DNA of 64,000 nucleotides from contig CAVZAE010000017.1 in assembly GCA_963773195.1 (NCBI GenBank), forward strand, positions 62,001 through 126,000, read 5' to 3'. The position numbers and the translations under genes are program-made. Shown piece after piece: positions 35,523 to 44,486 of the stretch (position 1 is its first letter; every line of letters begins with the position of its first letter). Origin of the DNA: CAIWHR01 sp963773195 (GTDB lineage: Bacteria; Pseudomonadota; Gammaproteobacteria; Burkholderiales; Casimicrobiaceae). A model generated the notes under the pieces. That model had not been told where the DNA came from. It made no database searches and saw nothing but the letters and a program-made list of their open reading frames with translations.

Positions 35523-38500
35523 TCAGTGAAAATGCCCGACCAGCGGGACGTCTCCATGCGCGCCGTAGACGAAGATGACGTCAGCGACTCCGTCGCGCTT
35601 CGTGCTGATGTACCAGACGCCGTCCCGGAAAATGCACAAGTCGGCCTTGCCGTCGCCGTCCCAATCGAACAGAGCGGGAACATCCTGTGGCATGCCGCCG
35701 AAGATCACGACCATGTCCGCGGTCCCGTTGCGGTTCGTGTCGATGTACCAGACACCGTTGCGATAGATGGCCAGATCGGCCATGCCGTCGCCGTTGACGT
35801 CGCCGGCCAATGGAACGTCGCCCGCCACACCTCCGAAAAGGTAGGCCTGATCGGCCGAGCCGTCCAGATTGCGGTCAACGTACCAAGCGCCGGCGCGGTA
35901 GATGACAAGGTCGTCGAGCTGGCCGGGGCCGGAGAAATTGGCGGTCAGCGGAATGTCGCCTGGCAGCGCCGCCGAAGGCAACGACATTGTCGGTCTTGCC
36001 GTCGCGATTGGTGTCGATGTTCCAAAGCCCGTTCCGATACACGATGAAGCTGCTCTTACCACCGGGACTGATGTTGCCCACGAGCGGCACATCTCCCGGC
36101 GCACCGTAGACCGTCTTCACGTCAGGCCTGTGATCGAAGTTGGTGTCCACCATGAACTTGTCGAGCGGTGTCGACGTGCCGAAGATCAATTTTCGGTACA
36201 GCCCCAGATCCGGCTGGGGTGAGACCACCGTCACGTAACCGACGCTGGTCTGCGTGTCGCCGCCCGCAGCGCCGGTCACCGTCAACGCCACGGTATACGT
36301 TCCCGTCGCCGCGTAGACTTTGGCGGGATTGGCGACCGTGCTGGTCGTTCCGTCGCCGAAGTCCCATGCGTAGCTGGTTACGGTCCCCACCGACTGGTCG
36401 GTGAAATTGACGGCCAGCGGAGCCGTTCCCGACGTTGGAGAACCCTTGAATTTCGCCGCCGGAGTCACGCGCACATAGTTGCTGCGAGTCATCGTGTTGC
36501 TGCCGCCGGGACCGGTCACGGTCAGGCTGACCGTGTACGTCCCGGAGGCCGCATAGACATGGCTCGGCGCTGCCGCGGTGCTCGTTGCACCATCGCCGAA
36601 GGTCCAGGCGTAGCTTGCGATCGACCCCGTCGACGAGTTGTTGAAGTTGACCGTCGACGGGACTTTCGCCTTGGTCGGTGTGGCTGTGAACTGTGCCCCG
36701 GGCGCTGGCGCGCTTACCGTTACATAGTTGGTGCGCGTCTGGGTGTTGCTGCCGCCGGGACCGGTGACGGTCAGGCTGACCGTGTATGTTCCCGCCGCGG
36801 CGTAGACATAACTCGGCGAAGCGAGTGCTGCGTCCCGCCGTCGCCGAAGGTCCAGGCGTAGCTCGTGATCGCCCCCGTCGACGTGTTGCTGAAGTTGACC
36901 GTCAACGGGAAGGTGCCCGACGTCGGGCTGCCGCTGAACTGCGCCACCGGCGCCGCTGTGGAAGCGGAGATGTAGTTGCTGCGGGTCATCGTGTTGCTGC
37001 CGCCGGGACCGGTCACGGTCAGGCTGACCGTGTATGTTCCCGCCGCGGCGTAGACGTGGCTCGGTGATGCGGACGTGCTCGTCCCGCCATCGCCGAAGGT
37101 CCACGCGTAGCTTGTGATCGATCCCGTCGACGTGTTGCTGAAATTGACCGTCAGCGGGAAGGTGCCGGACGTCGGAGTGGCCGTGAACTGCGCCACCGGC
37201 GCCGCTGTGGAAGTGGAGATGTAGTTGCTGCGGGTCATCGTGTTGCTGCCGCCGGGGCCGGTGACCGTCAGGCTCACGGTGTACGTCCCAGCCGCAGCGT
37301 AGACGTGGCTCGGCGACGCGAGTGTGCTCGTCCCACCGTCGCCGAAGGTCCAGGCGTAGCTCGTGATCGACCCCGTCGACGTATTGCTGAAGTTGACCGT
37401 CAGCGGGAAGGTGCCGGACGTCGGAGTGGCCGTGAACTGCGCCACCGGCGCCGCTGTGGAAGTGGAGATGTAGTTGCTGCGGGTCATCGTGTTGCTGCCG
37501 CCCGGACCCGTCACCGTCAGGCTTACCGTGTAAGTCCCGGAGGATGCATAAATGTGGCTGGGCGCCGCCGCGGCGCTCGTTGCACCATCGCCGAAGTCCC
37601 ACGCGTAGCTCGTGATCGACCCCGTCGACGTGTTGCTGAAGCTGACCGTCAATGGGAACGTACCGGACGTCGGGCTGCCGCTGAATTGCGCCACCGGCGC
37701 CGCCGCGGAAACCACGATGTAGTTGGTCTGAGTCTGCGTATTGCTGCCGCCCGGGCCGGTGACCGTCAGGCCGACTGTGTATGTTCCCGCCGCCGCATAG
37801 ACGTGGCTCGGCGACGCGAGTGTGCTCGTCCCACCGTCGCCGAAGGTCCAGGCATAGCTCGTGATCGACCCCGTCGACGTGTTGCTGAAGCTGACCGTCA
37901 ATGGGAACGTACCGGACGTCGGGCTGCCGCTGAATTGCGCCACCGGCGCCGCCGCGGAAACAACGATGTAGTTGGTCTGAGTCTGCGTGTTGCTGCCGCC
38001 CGGACCGGTGACCGTCAGGCCGACCGTGTATGTTCCCGCCGCGGCGTAGACGTGGCTCGGCGACGCGAGGTGCTCGTCCCACCGTCGCCGAAGGTCCAGG
38101 CGTAGCTCGTGATCGACCCCGTCGACGTGTTGTTGAAGTTGACCGTCAACGGGAACGTACCGGACGTCGGGCTGCCGCTGAACTGCGCCACGGGCGCCGC
38201 CGCGGAAACCACGATGTAATTGGTCTGGGTCTGCGTGTTGCTGCCGCCGGGACCGGTGACCGTCAGGCCGACCGTGTATGTTCCCGCCGCCGCATAGACG
38301 TGGCTCGGGCGACGCGAGTGTGCTCGTCCCACCGTCGCCGAAGGTCCAGGCGTAGCTGGTGATCGACCCCGTCGACGTGTTGCTGAAGTTGACCGTCAAT
38401 GGGAACGTACCGGAGGTCGGGCTGCCGCTGAACTGCGCCACGGGTGCCGCCGCGGAAACAACGATGTAATTGGTCTGAGTCTGCGTGTTGCTGCCGCCCG

Positions 38501-39780
38501 CACCGGTGACGGTCAGGCTGACGGTGTATGTTCCCGCCGCGGCGTAGACGTGGCTCGGCGACGCCGCCGTGCTAGTCCCACCGTCGCCGAACGTCCACGC
38601 GTAATTCGTGATCGATCCCGTCGATGTATTGCTGAAGTTGACCGTCAGGGGGAAGGTGCCCGACGTCGGGCTGCCGCTGAACTGCGCCACCGGCGCCGCT
38701 GTGGAAACGGAGATGTAGTTCGTGCGCGTCTGGGTGTTGCTGCCGCCCGGACCGGTGACGGTCAGGCCGACCGTGTATGTTCCCGCCGCCGCATAGACGT
38801 GGCTCGGCGACGCGAGTGTGCTCGTCCCACCGTCGCCGAAGGTCCAGGCATAGCTCGTGATCGACCCCGTCGACGTGTTGCTGAAGTTGACCGTCAATGG
38901 GAAGCTGCCGGACGTCGGGCTGCCGCTGAACTGCGCCACCGGCGCCGCCGCGGAAACAACGATGTAGTTGGTCTGAGTCTGCGTGTTGCTGCCGCCCGGA
39001 CCGGTGACGGTCAGGCTGACTGTGTATGTTCCCGCCGCGGCGTAGACGTGGCTCGGCGACGCAACCGTGCTCGTTCCGCCGTCGCCGAATGTCCAGGCGT
39101 AGCTCGTGATCGACCCCGTCGACGTGTTGCTGAAGTTGACCGTCAATGGGAACGTGCCGGAGGTCGGACTGCCGCTGAATTGCGCCACGGGTGCCGCCGC
39201 GGAAACAACGATGTAATTGGTCTGAGTCTGCGTGTTGCTGCCGCCCGCACCGGTGACGGTCAGGCTGACGGTGTACGTTCCCGGCCGCGGCGTAGACGTG
39301 GCTCGGCGACGCCGCCGTGCTGGTTCCGCCGTCGCCGAAGGTCCACGCGTAGCTGGTGATCGACCCCGTCGACGTGTTGCTGAAGTTGACCGTCAATGGG
39401 AAGCTGCCGGACGTCGGGCTGCCGCTGAACTGCGCCACCGGCGCACTGAAGGCGACCGTTGCGCTCGCGTCGTCGGAAAACGCGCTCTCCGCGCCCGCGG
39501 CGTCGTACGCCGTCGCCACAAAGTGATACGTCGCCCCTTCGGTCAGGCCGGTGACCGTGTAGGCCGTGGTATTCCCGACGTCGATGTGCGACGGATAGTT
39601 GCCGAGCGAAGGCCCGTAGTAGATCTTGTAGCCTGACGCCGAGACCACGGGGTCCCACGCCAAATCGACGTCGCCTGCAAACGCACGTGTCGCCGCGATC
39701 AGCAGCAACAAGAGGAAACGACCCGAAGCGATGACAGTTTCAATGCGCTTCAGGCGGATACATACAGATGATTGCGCCAC
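35523..39780 (-). CDS. Large secreted protein: signal peptide, fibronectin-like domain, 13 PKD repeats, FG-GAP-like C-terminus; five one-base indels
   Basis: GTG 39780 follows a GGGGG ribosome site. A Sec signal peptide (core FLLLLLIAATRAFA) precedes a fibronectin-type segment (LAWDPVVSASGYKIYYGPSL ... TVTGLTEGATYHFVATAYDA). Then come 13 PKD domains of about 83 residues with the PKD core YAWTFGDGGTST, and a C-terminal region of about five 40-residue repeats such as DVNGDGMADLAIYRNGVWYI, a VCBS/FG-GAP-like beta-propeller. Comparison between repeats locates single-base indels at about 39283, 38308, 38069, 36827 and 35967. Repaired length is about 1,420 residues. The protein is extracellular or surface-attached, likely an adhesin or matrix protein. 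A c-di-GMP-I riboswitch lies just upstream. Confidence 0.85.
36630..39450. repeat. Tandem 249-base coding repeat (PKD domains)
   Basis: Copies of the segment encoding the PKD core recur at about 36890, 37135, 37381, 37630, 37880, 38128, 38380, 38630, 38878, 39126 and 39375, spaced 245-252 bases (83 codons). Adjacent units are nearly identical at the DNA level, differing mainly at synonymous positions and in a few linker residues (ASTAAPVAQFSG, VSAAAPVAQFSG). The flanking PKD units at about 36400 and 36640 are more divergent. Such an array is prone to recombination, and the assembled copy number may be wrong. Confidence 0.9.
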
Positions 39781-39799
39781 AATGCCCCCTTCTAAGACA

Positions 39800-39905
39800 G
39801 CCAAGAGGCACGAGGCCGATTCTTGGCAACCTGGCGACCCTGTCCACGGATGGAGTTAGGCCCACGGCTTTGCGTCCCGCCCTTTCGAGCGGTTTGCCCT
39901 TTTCG
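39800..39905 (-). promoter_or_regulatory. Cyclic-di-GMP-I (GEMM) riboswitch, copy 1, with downstream hairpin
   Basis: On the minus strand the leader of the large PKD gene reads GGGCAAACC, then GAAAGG, GGGACGCAAAGCC, GGGCCTAA and a closing GGTTGCC (39825-39831). These are, in order, the conserved blocks of the GEMM-I aptamer, with the tetraloop and CCTAA receptor and the P1 pairing GGCAAACC/GGTTGCC. Directly after it GCCAAGA (39821-39827) can pair with TCTTGGC (39800-39806), using bases of the P1 3' strand, so this hairpin and P1 are mutually exclusive. The GTG start is 20 bases further on. No run of U follows, so control of translation or Rho access is more likely than an intrinsic terminator. 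Confidence 0.9.
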
Positions 39906-39985
39906 AGAATGGATCTGCTGCGTGTCAGCTAGATGAGCAAGTTTCCTCGGTTATCGATCGCCGTCCAGCGGGTCGGTATCGCAAG

Positions 39986-41755
39986 TCAATGGAAATTGCC
40001 TACGAACGGCAGGTCGCCCGGCGCACCGTAGCTGAACATGACATCGGCGACTCCATCGCGCTTCGTGCTGATATACCAGACACCGTCCCGGAAGATGCAC
40101 AGGTCGGCCTTGCCATCGCCGTCCCAATCGAACAGCGCGGGAATGTCCTGCGGCATGCCGCCGAAGATCACGACCATATCCGCAGTCCCGTTGCGGTTCG
40201 TGTCGATGTACCAGACACCGTTGCGATAGATGGCCAGGTCGGCGATGCCATCGCCGTTGACGTCGCCGGCCAGCGGTTTGTCGCCCGCGAGTCCACCGAA
40301 CATGAATGACACATCGGCACTCCCGCTGAGGTCCCGGTCCACGTACCATGTCCCGGCGCGGTAGATCACGATATCGTCGAGCTGGCCGGGGCCGGAGAAA
40401 TTGGCGGTCAGCGGAATGTCGCCTGGCATCCCGCCGAAGGGGACGACGGTATTGGTCGTACCGTCACGGTTCGTGTCGATGTTCCACGCTCCGTTGCGGT
40501 ACACGATCAGGCTCGCCTTGCCGCCCGGGCTCATGTTGCCGACGAGCGGCACGTCTCCCGGCGCGCCATAAGGAATCTTTGCGTCGGGGACATGGTTGAA
40601 GTTGAAGTCGAGCATGAAGCTGTAGAGCGGCGCCCCACTGCCGTAGACGAGCTTGCGGTACAGGCCGGCATCGCGCGTGACCGTTACGTAGTTAGTGCGG
40701 GTCTGCGTATTGCTGCCGCCCGGTCCCGTGACTGTCAGGCCTACCGTGTATTTCCCGGGCGCTGCGTACGCATGGCTGGGCGAGGCCGCGGTGCTGGTTC
40801 CACCGTCGCCGAACGTCCAGGCATACCCCGTGATTGATCCCGTCGAGGTGTTGCTGAAGTTCACCGTCAACGGATAAGGCCCGGTCGTCGGACCTCCGCC
40901 GAACTGCGCCACCGGCGCCGATGCGGAAACCGAGATGTAATTGGTGCGCGTCAGGGTGTTGCTGCCGCCCGGTCCCGTCACTGTCAGCTTGACCGTGTAT
41001 GTGCCCGCGGCCGCATAGACGTGACTGGGCGATGCGAGAGTACTCGTGCCGCCGTCCCCGAACGTCCAAGCGTAGGCGGTGATCGTCCCGGTCGACGTGT
41101 TGCTGAAGTTCACCGTCAGCGGGAAGGTGCCCGCCGTCGGGCTGCCGCTGAATTGCGCCACAGGCGCTGCGGAAACGGAGATGTAGTTCGTACGCGTCTG
41201 GACATTGCTGCCGCCCGGTCCCGTCACTGTCAGCTTGACCGTGTACGTGCCCGCAGCCGCATAGACGTGACTGGGTGATGCGGACGTGCTGGTCCCGCCG
41301 TCGCCGAAGGTCCACGCGTAGCTGGTGATCGTCCCGGTCGACGTGTTGCTGAAGTTGATCGTCAGCGGGGACGTACCCGACGTCGGATTGCCGGTGAACT
41401 GCGCTAGCGGCGCGCTGTAGGCGACAGTCGCACTGACATCGTTTGAATAATTGCTTTCCCCCAGAGGCGGAGCGTATGCGGTCGTCGCAAAGTGATAGCT
41501 CGCGCCCTCCGTCAGGCCGGTCACCGTGTAGCTCGTCGTGTTCCCGACGTCGATGTGGGTCGTGTAGTTGCCGGCGGACGGGCCGTAGTGGACCTTGTAG
41601 CCGGTTGCGGGTGGAGTTGTAACCTGATTCCACGCCAGGTTGACGCTGCCGGCCCAAGCGCATGGCGCGAGCAGCGCAAACAGCAGCAAAAGAACCCCCC
41701 TGCCGAACAAGGCCGACAACGACCTCAACTCGGTACGCGCGGGTACTCTTGCCAT
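39986..41755 (-). CDS. Secreted protein: signal peptide, fibronectin-like domain, 3 PKD repeats, FG-GAP-like C-terminus
   Basis: 589 residues, intact, so it serves as the model for its larger neighbour. The signal peptide core is GVLLLLFALLAPCAWA with a likely cut before GSVNLAW. A fibronectin-type segment (VNLAWNQVTTPPATGYKVHY ... VTGLTEGASYHF) follows, then three PKD domains (YAWTFGDGGTST each) and five C-terminal repeats such as GGKASLIVYRNGAWNIDTNR and DWDGDGKADLCIFRDGVWYI. The DxDGDGxxD loops are calcium-binding-like. There is no PEP-CTERM or LPXTG sorting signal; the protein ends in V-G-N-F-H. ATG 41755 follows an AGGGGC site. It has its own c-di-GMP-I riboswitch. Function: probable extracellular matrix or adhesion protein. 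Confidence 0.88.
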   Translation of the reverse strand: MARVPARTELRSLSALFGRGVLLLLFALLAPCAWAGSVNLAWNQVTTPPATGYKVHYGPSAGNYTTHIDVGNTTSYTVTGLTEGASYHFATTAYAPPLGESNYSNDVSATVAYSAPLAQFTGNPTSGTSPLTINFSNTSTGTITSYAWTFGDGGTSTSASPSHVYAAAGTYTVKLTVTGPGGSNVQTRTNYISVSAAPVAQFSGSPTAGTFPLTVNFSNTSTGTITAYAWTFGDGGTSTLASPSHVYAAAGTYTVKLTVTGPGGSNTLTRTNYISVSASAPVAQFGGGPTTGPYPLTVNFSNTSTGSITGYAWTFGDGGTSTAASPSHAYAAPGKYTVGLTVTGPGGSNTQTRTNYVTVTRDAGLYRKLVYGSGAPLYSFMLDFNFNHVPDAKIPYGAPGDVPLVGNMSPGGKASLIVYRNGAWNIDTNRDGTTNTVVPFGGMPGDIPLTANFSGPGQLDDIVIYRAGTWYVDRDLSGSADVSFMFGGLAGDKPLAGDVNGDGIADLAIYRNGVWYIDTNRNGTADMVVIFGGMPQDIPALFDWDGDGKADLCIFRDGVWYISTKRDGVADVMFSYGAPGDLPFVGNFH

Positions 41756-41775
41756 AGTGCCCCTGTGAAACGCCA

Positions 41776-41878
41776 GCCAAGAGGCGCTAAGTCCGTTCTT
41801 GGCAACCAGGCTGCCCTGTCCCTGAGGGAGTTAGGCCCTTGGCTTTGCGTCCCACCCTTTCGAGTGGTTTGCCTTTGT
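41776..41878 (-). promoter_or_regulatory. Cyclic-di-GMP-I (GEMM) riboswitch, copy 2, with downstream hairpin
   Basis: Minus-strand order: GGCAAACC (41866-41873), GAAAGGGTGGGACGCAAAGC, GGGCCTAA and GGTTGCC (41801-41807). All conserved GEMM-I blocks are present and very close to copy 1. The same competing hairpin follows: GCCAAGA (41797-41803) with TCTTGGC (41776-41782). The start codon at 41755 and its AGGGGC site lie just downstream. The remaining 261 bases up to the glycosyltransferase stop at 42140 presumably carry the promoter; no other feature is visible there. Confidence 0.9.
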
Positions 41879-42139
41879 CACGACGGAAAGACTCCAGCGA
41901 CCGTCACATTGCAAAGTCGGGCTGCCACCCGGCGGCCCAGTTCAACTGGGCTCTAGGCGTTGCTCGAGTGGCAGGCTTGAACGCTGAATTCAGATCCTCG
42001 ATATGACGATAGCATGGAGCTCGGTTTGTTGGCAACAATAATTTCCCGTGCCTGGAAACAGGTTTCACCGTTATGGAACCGCCCGACGGCGCCGCTGGTT
42101 ACACCGTTGTTGTAGCTTGTGAATCAATGACTTAGAGTC

Positions 42140-43339
42140 CTAGCTGTCAACGCCAGCGCGAACGTCTGGCAGGCAGGCAAGCCCGACGGCTTCCCTGGCC
42201 GACGCCCCGATTGCGTCCCACGTCCAGCGCGCGAGAAAGGCTTTCCGGGCGTTGTCGGCCAACGCGGCCGCCGTCGCTTGATCGCGAATCAGGACCACGC
42301 ACGCCTTCGCGAAGTCGGTGGCGCAATCGGCAAGCATGATCTCTTTTCCGGTCGTCACGTCATACCCGAAGGCGCCCAATGACGTCGAGACGACTGGACA
42401 CTCAAGACCAAAGGCCTGTGCGATCTTGACTCTCGTTCCGCCTCCCATCCGGACCGGGACGATCATGGCCGACCAGCTTGCGATCTCCGCGGTGGGCTCG
42501 TCGAGATATCCCAGGCAATCGATGTCCGGCCCGGCCTTCGAGTAATCGCGTGGCGAGCCGGCGCCGACGACTCTGAACCTTGCCTCGGGGACATCCGTTT
42601 TCACGAGCGGCCAGACTTCATCGACGAACCATTCGATGCCGTCCGCATTGGGTGCCCAGCCGAGCAGGCCTATGAATCCGAGGCGCGGCGGCTTGCCGGG
42701 CCGATGACTCGGTGCCGCCGGCGGCACCGCAAACCCGTTGGGTACCGTAACGACGTTGGCCAGATCACCCAGATACCTTCGGTCATCATCGCTGCAAACG
42801 GTCGCGGCGCTGAACCGCTTTGCAATCAGACGCTCTCGCCGTCGCCAGATCATCGCCATCCGGTAGTCCATGCAGCGCCGGACGAATCGGGATTCGTTGC
42901 GGGCGACTGTCGTGTGCAGTCGGCTGGGAACGTCGTCGATGTCGATCACGGAGTGCGGCCAGTCGAAGATTCGACATTCGTTGGCCGTCCGCAGCGTGTG
43001 GACCCAGACCACGTCGTGCCGCTCGGTCAACGCAAGCAATGCGTCCCGATCGCGCTCGTTGATCGCCGAAAAGTGCGTATTCAGAAACGTGGGGTCGAGC
43101 TCGAATCGAAGCCGGTCCGAGAGCGTCGCAAGCCGATGGGGCTGCACTTGGGCGACGTGTGCAACCTCGAACTCGGCGCGGGTTCTTTCGATGGCGTCCC
43201 GGTCCATACCCTCCCTGCAGCAAAGAGCGATCGACAGCTTTCCGATCTTCGAAAGCTGCCGGCACAGGTTAAGGACTCGCTGCTGCGCCCCATATTCTGC
43301 GCCGTGCGGATGCACGGCCGAGACAAACAGGATCTTCAA
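42140..43339 (-). CDS. Glycosyltransferase family 4 (GT-B fold)
   Basis: 399 residues, intact. N-terminal Rossmann opening KILFVSAVHPHGAEYGAQQR and a C-terminal donor-binding domain with LGFIGLLGWAPNADGIEWFV, FRVVGAGSPRDYSKAGPDID, and VPVRMGGGTRVKIAQAFGLE, the usual GT4 nucleotide-sugar segment; VVSTSLGAFGYDV follows. No membrane segment. It is the last gene of a five-gene minus-strand polysaccharide run starting at 48307, and lies 81 bases after the cysteine-rich protein gene. Donor and acceptor sugars are unknown. Confidence 0.9.
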   Translation of the reverse strand: MKILFVSAVHPHGAEYGAQQRVLNLCRQLSKIGKLSIALCCREGMDRDAIERTRAEFEVAHVAQVQPHRLATLSDRLRFELDPTFLNTHFSAINERDRDALLALTERHDVVWVHTLRTANECRIFDWPHSVIDIDDVPSRLHTTVARNESRFVRRCMDYRMAMIWRRRERLIAKRFSAATVCSDDDRRYLGDLANVVTVPNGFAVPPAAPSHRPGKPPRLGFIGLLGWAPNADGIEWFVDEVWPLVKTDVPEARFRVVGAGSPRDYSKAGPDIDCLGYLDEPTAEIASWSAMIVPVRMGGGTRVKIAQAFGLECPVVSTSLGAFGYDVTTGKEIMLADCATDFAKACVVLIRDQATAAALADNARKAFLARWTWDAIGASAREAVGLACLPDVRAGVDS

Positions 43340-43420
43340 CCTGTCCTCGGCTCGCCGTTCTCACCTTCGATCGGACCGGACTTCGGCCGCGTCCGAGCGG
43401 CGCGACGCAAGGAGCCGGGT

Positions 43421-44455
43421 CTAGTCGACCCGTTCAAGCCATATCTCCCGCCAATACGGATACATCGCGCGCGGGCAGAACATGCGGCACGAGCTGTACT
43501 TCGCCTGGCACACGACGTTGTCGAGGACAACGCACGCGGTCCTCATCTCCACCATCTTGCCGGTCGGCTCGCTGATCGTCCTGTTGACTCGCCTGAGGAC
43601 CTTGTAGGTGCCGCCACAATACGGAACCAGCTCGGCATCCCAGAACATGCCGCGGTTCCGGTTCAGAGTCGTGATCGTCTTCAGAATCTCGTCGTGCGAC
43701 TTCACGCGCACTGTCTGCCCCGGTTGAAGGTCCAATGCCGCAGAAGGGGTCGGCGATCCCTCCGGAATCAGTCCCGGGTTGCGCGGGAACTTCGGACCGC
43801 GCCAAATCCAGTGGAAGGTGTTGTAGAACCAGCGCAGCGCCGGCCCGAGGCCGATCCCGGCCTGACTCAGGTGATAGAACGTCGAGTAGACGAGACCCGA
43901 CACGAGTTGCCGAAGCGTGACGTTGCCCGACGAATAATCCTGGACATACTGTCGCAGATCCCACCAGGCAAGGGGCTCGCTTGCCTTCCGGATCTCCGTG
44001 GCCTGGCAGAAATACCTGGGCAGCCCATCCGCCGGATCCGTGACTTGGGCGCGCTCCCAAAGCACGTTTTCACTGCATGGGGCCGGGTCACCTCGACGGA
44101 TTTGCACACTCGCCGTTGTCGCAACCGAGGCGAGAGCGTCGCCGTCCGCTTTCTTCAGCCACGCCTCCTTCCATAGAAGTGTGCATCCGGCCTGACAACC
44201 CCCGTGAGCCGATCCGTCGCATCGGGATTCGAGCATCACCGCGCCCTCGATCCGCCGGCTGACGAACGGGGGTGGCGTCGTGTAGTCGCAGGTCTTGTGC
44301 GCGCTCTTCTCTACCCGGAACCGGCGACCGCAGAACTGGAGCATTTCGGGCATGAAGATCATTCCCTCCAGCGTTCCATCGGCGTCGAGCGTTTTCAGGA
44401 TCTCATCTCGGCTTCGCACTTCGATCCAGTCTCCAGGTTTCAGTCGTTCGCGCAT
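43421..44455 (-). CDS. Uncharacterised cysteine-rich protein with internal duplication, polysaccharide-cluster type
   Basis: 344 residues from ATG 44455; a longer frame reaches 44566 but overlaps the flippase gene. It has two halves that align: residues 5-102 and 243-344. Shared features are PGxxVxVxSxDEILKT (17-22 and 255-260 for DEILKT), a CG pair (42-43; 280-281), a triple Cys set spaced x6-7 and x3 (79, 87, 91; 316, 323, 327) and WKEAWL/WREIWL (95-100; 335-340). The linker 103-242 has extra Cys and a hydrophobic stretch. I know similar proteins from exopolysaccharide clusters, without assigned function. The Cys pattern suggests metal or Fe-S binding. Confidence 0.85.
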   Translation of the reverse strand: MRERLKPGDWIEVRSRDEILKTLDADGTLEGMIFMPEMLQFCGRRFRVEKSAHKTCDYTTPPPFVSRRIEGAVMLESRCDGSAHGGCQAGCTLLWKEAWLKKADGDALASVATTASVQIRRGDPAPCSENVLWERAQVTDPADGLPRYFCQATEIRKASEPLAWWDLRQYVQDYSSGNVTLRQLVSGLVYSTFYHLSQAGIGLGPALRWFYNTFHWIWRGPKFPRNPGLIPEGSPTPSAALDLQPGQTVRVKSHDEILKTITTLNRNRGMFWDAELVPYCGGTYKVLRRVNRTISEPTGKMVEMRTACVVLDNVVCQAKYSSCRMFCPRAMYPYWREIWLERVD

Positions 44456-44486
44456 CGTCCAGCCCTGCCTCCAGTCGTCGACCCGG

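Noticed and set aside
36630..39450. Direct repeats as a CRISPR array
   Set aside because: The unit is 249 bases, has no unique spacers and encodes PKD domains.
36559..39636. Arginine-rich plus-strand frames with repeated sequence
   Set aside because: They are the antisense of the tandem PKD repeats, so their repetition is inherited from the real gene.
39986..41755. PEP-CTERM or LPXTG sorting of the PKD proteins
   Set aside because: Both proteins end in short V-G-(N/H)-F-H sequences with no C-terminal hydrophobic helix or sorting motif.
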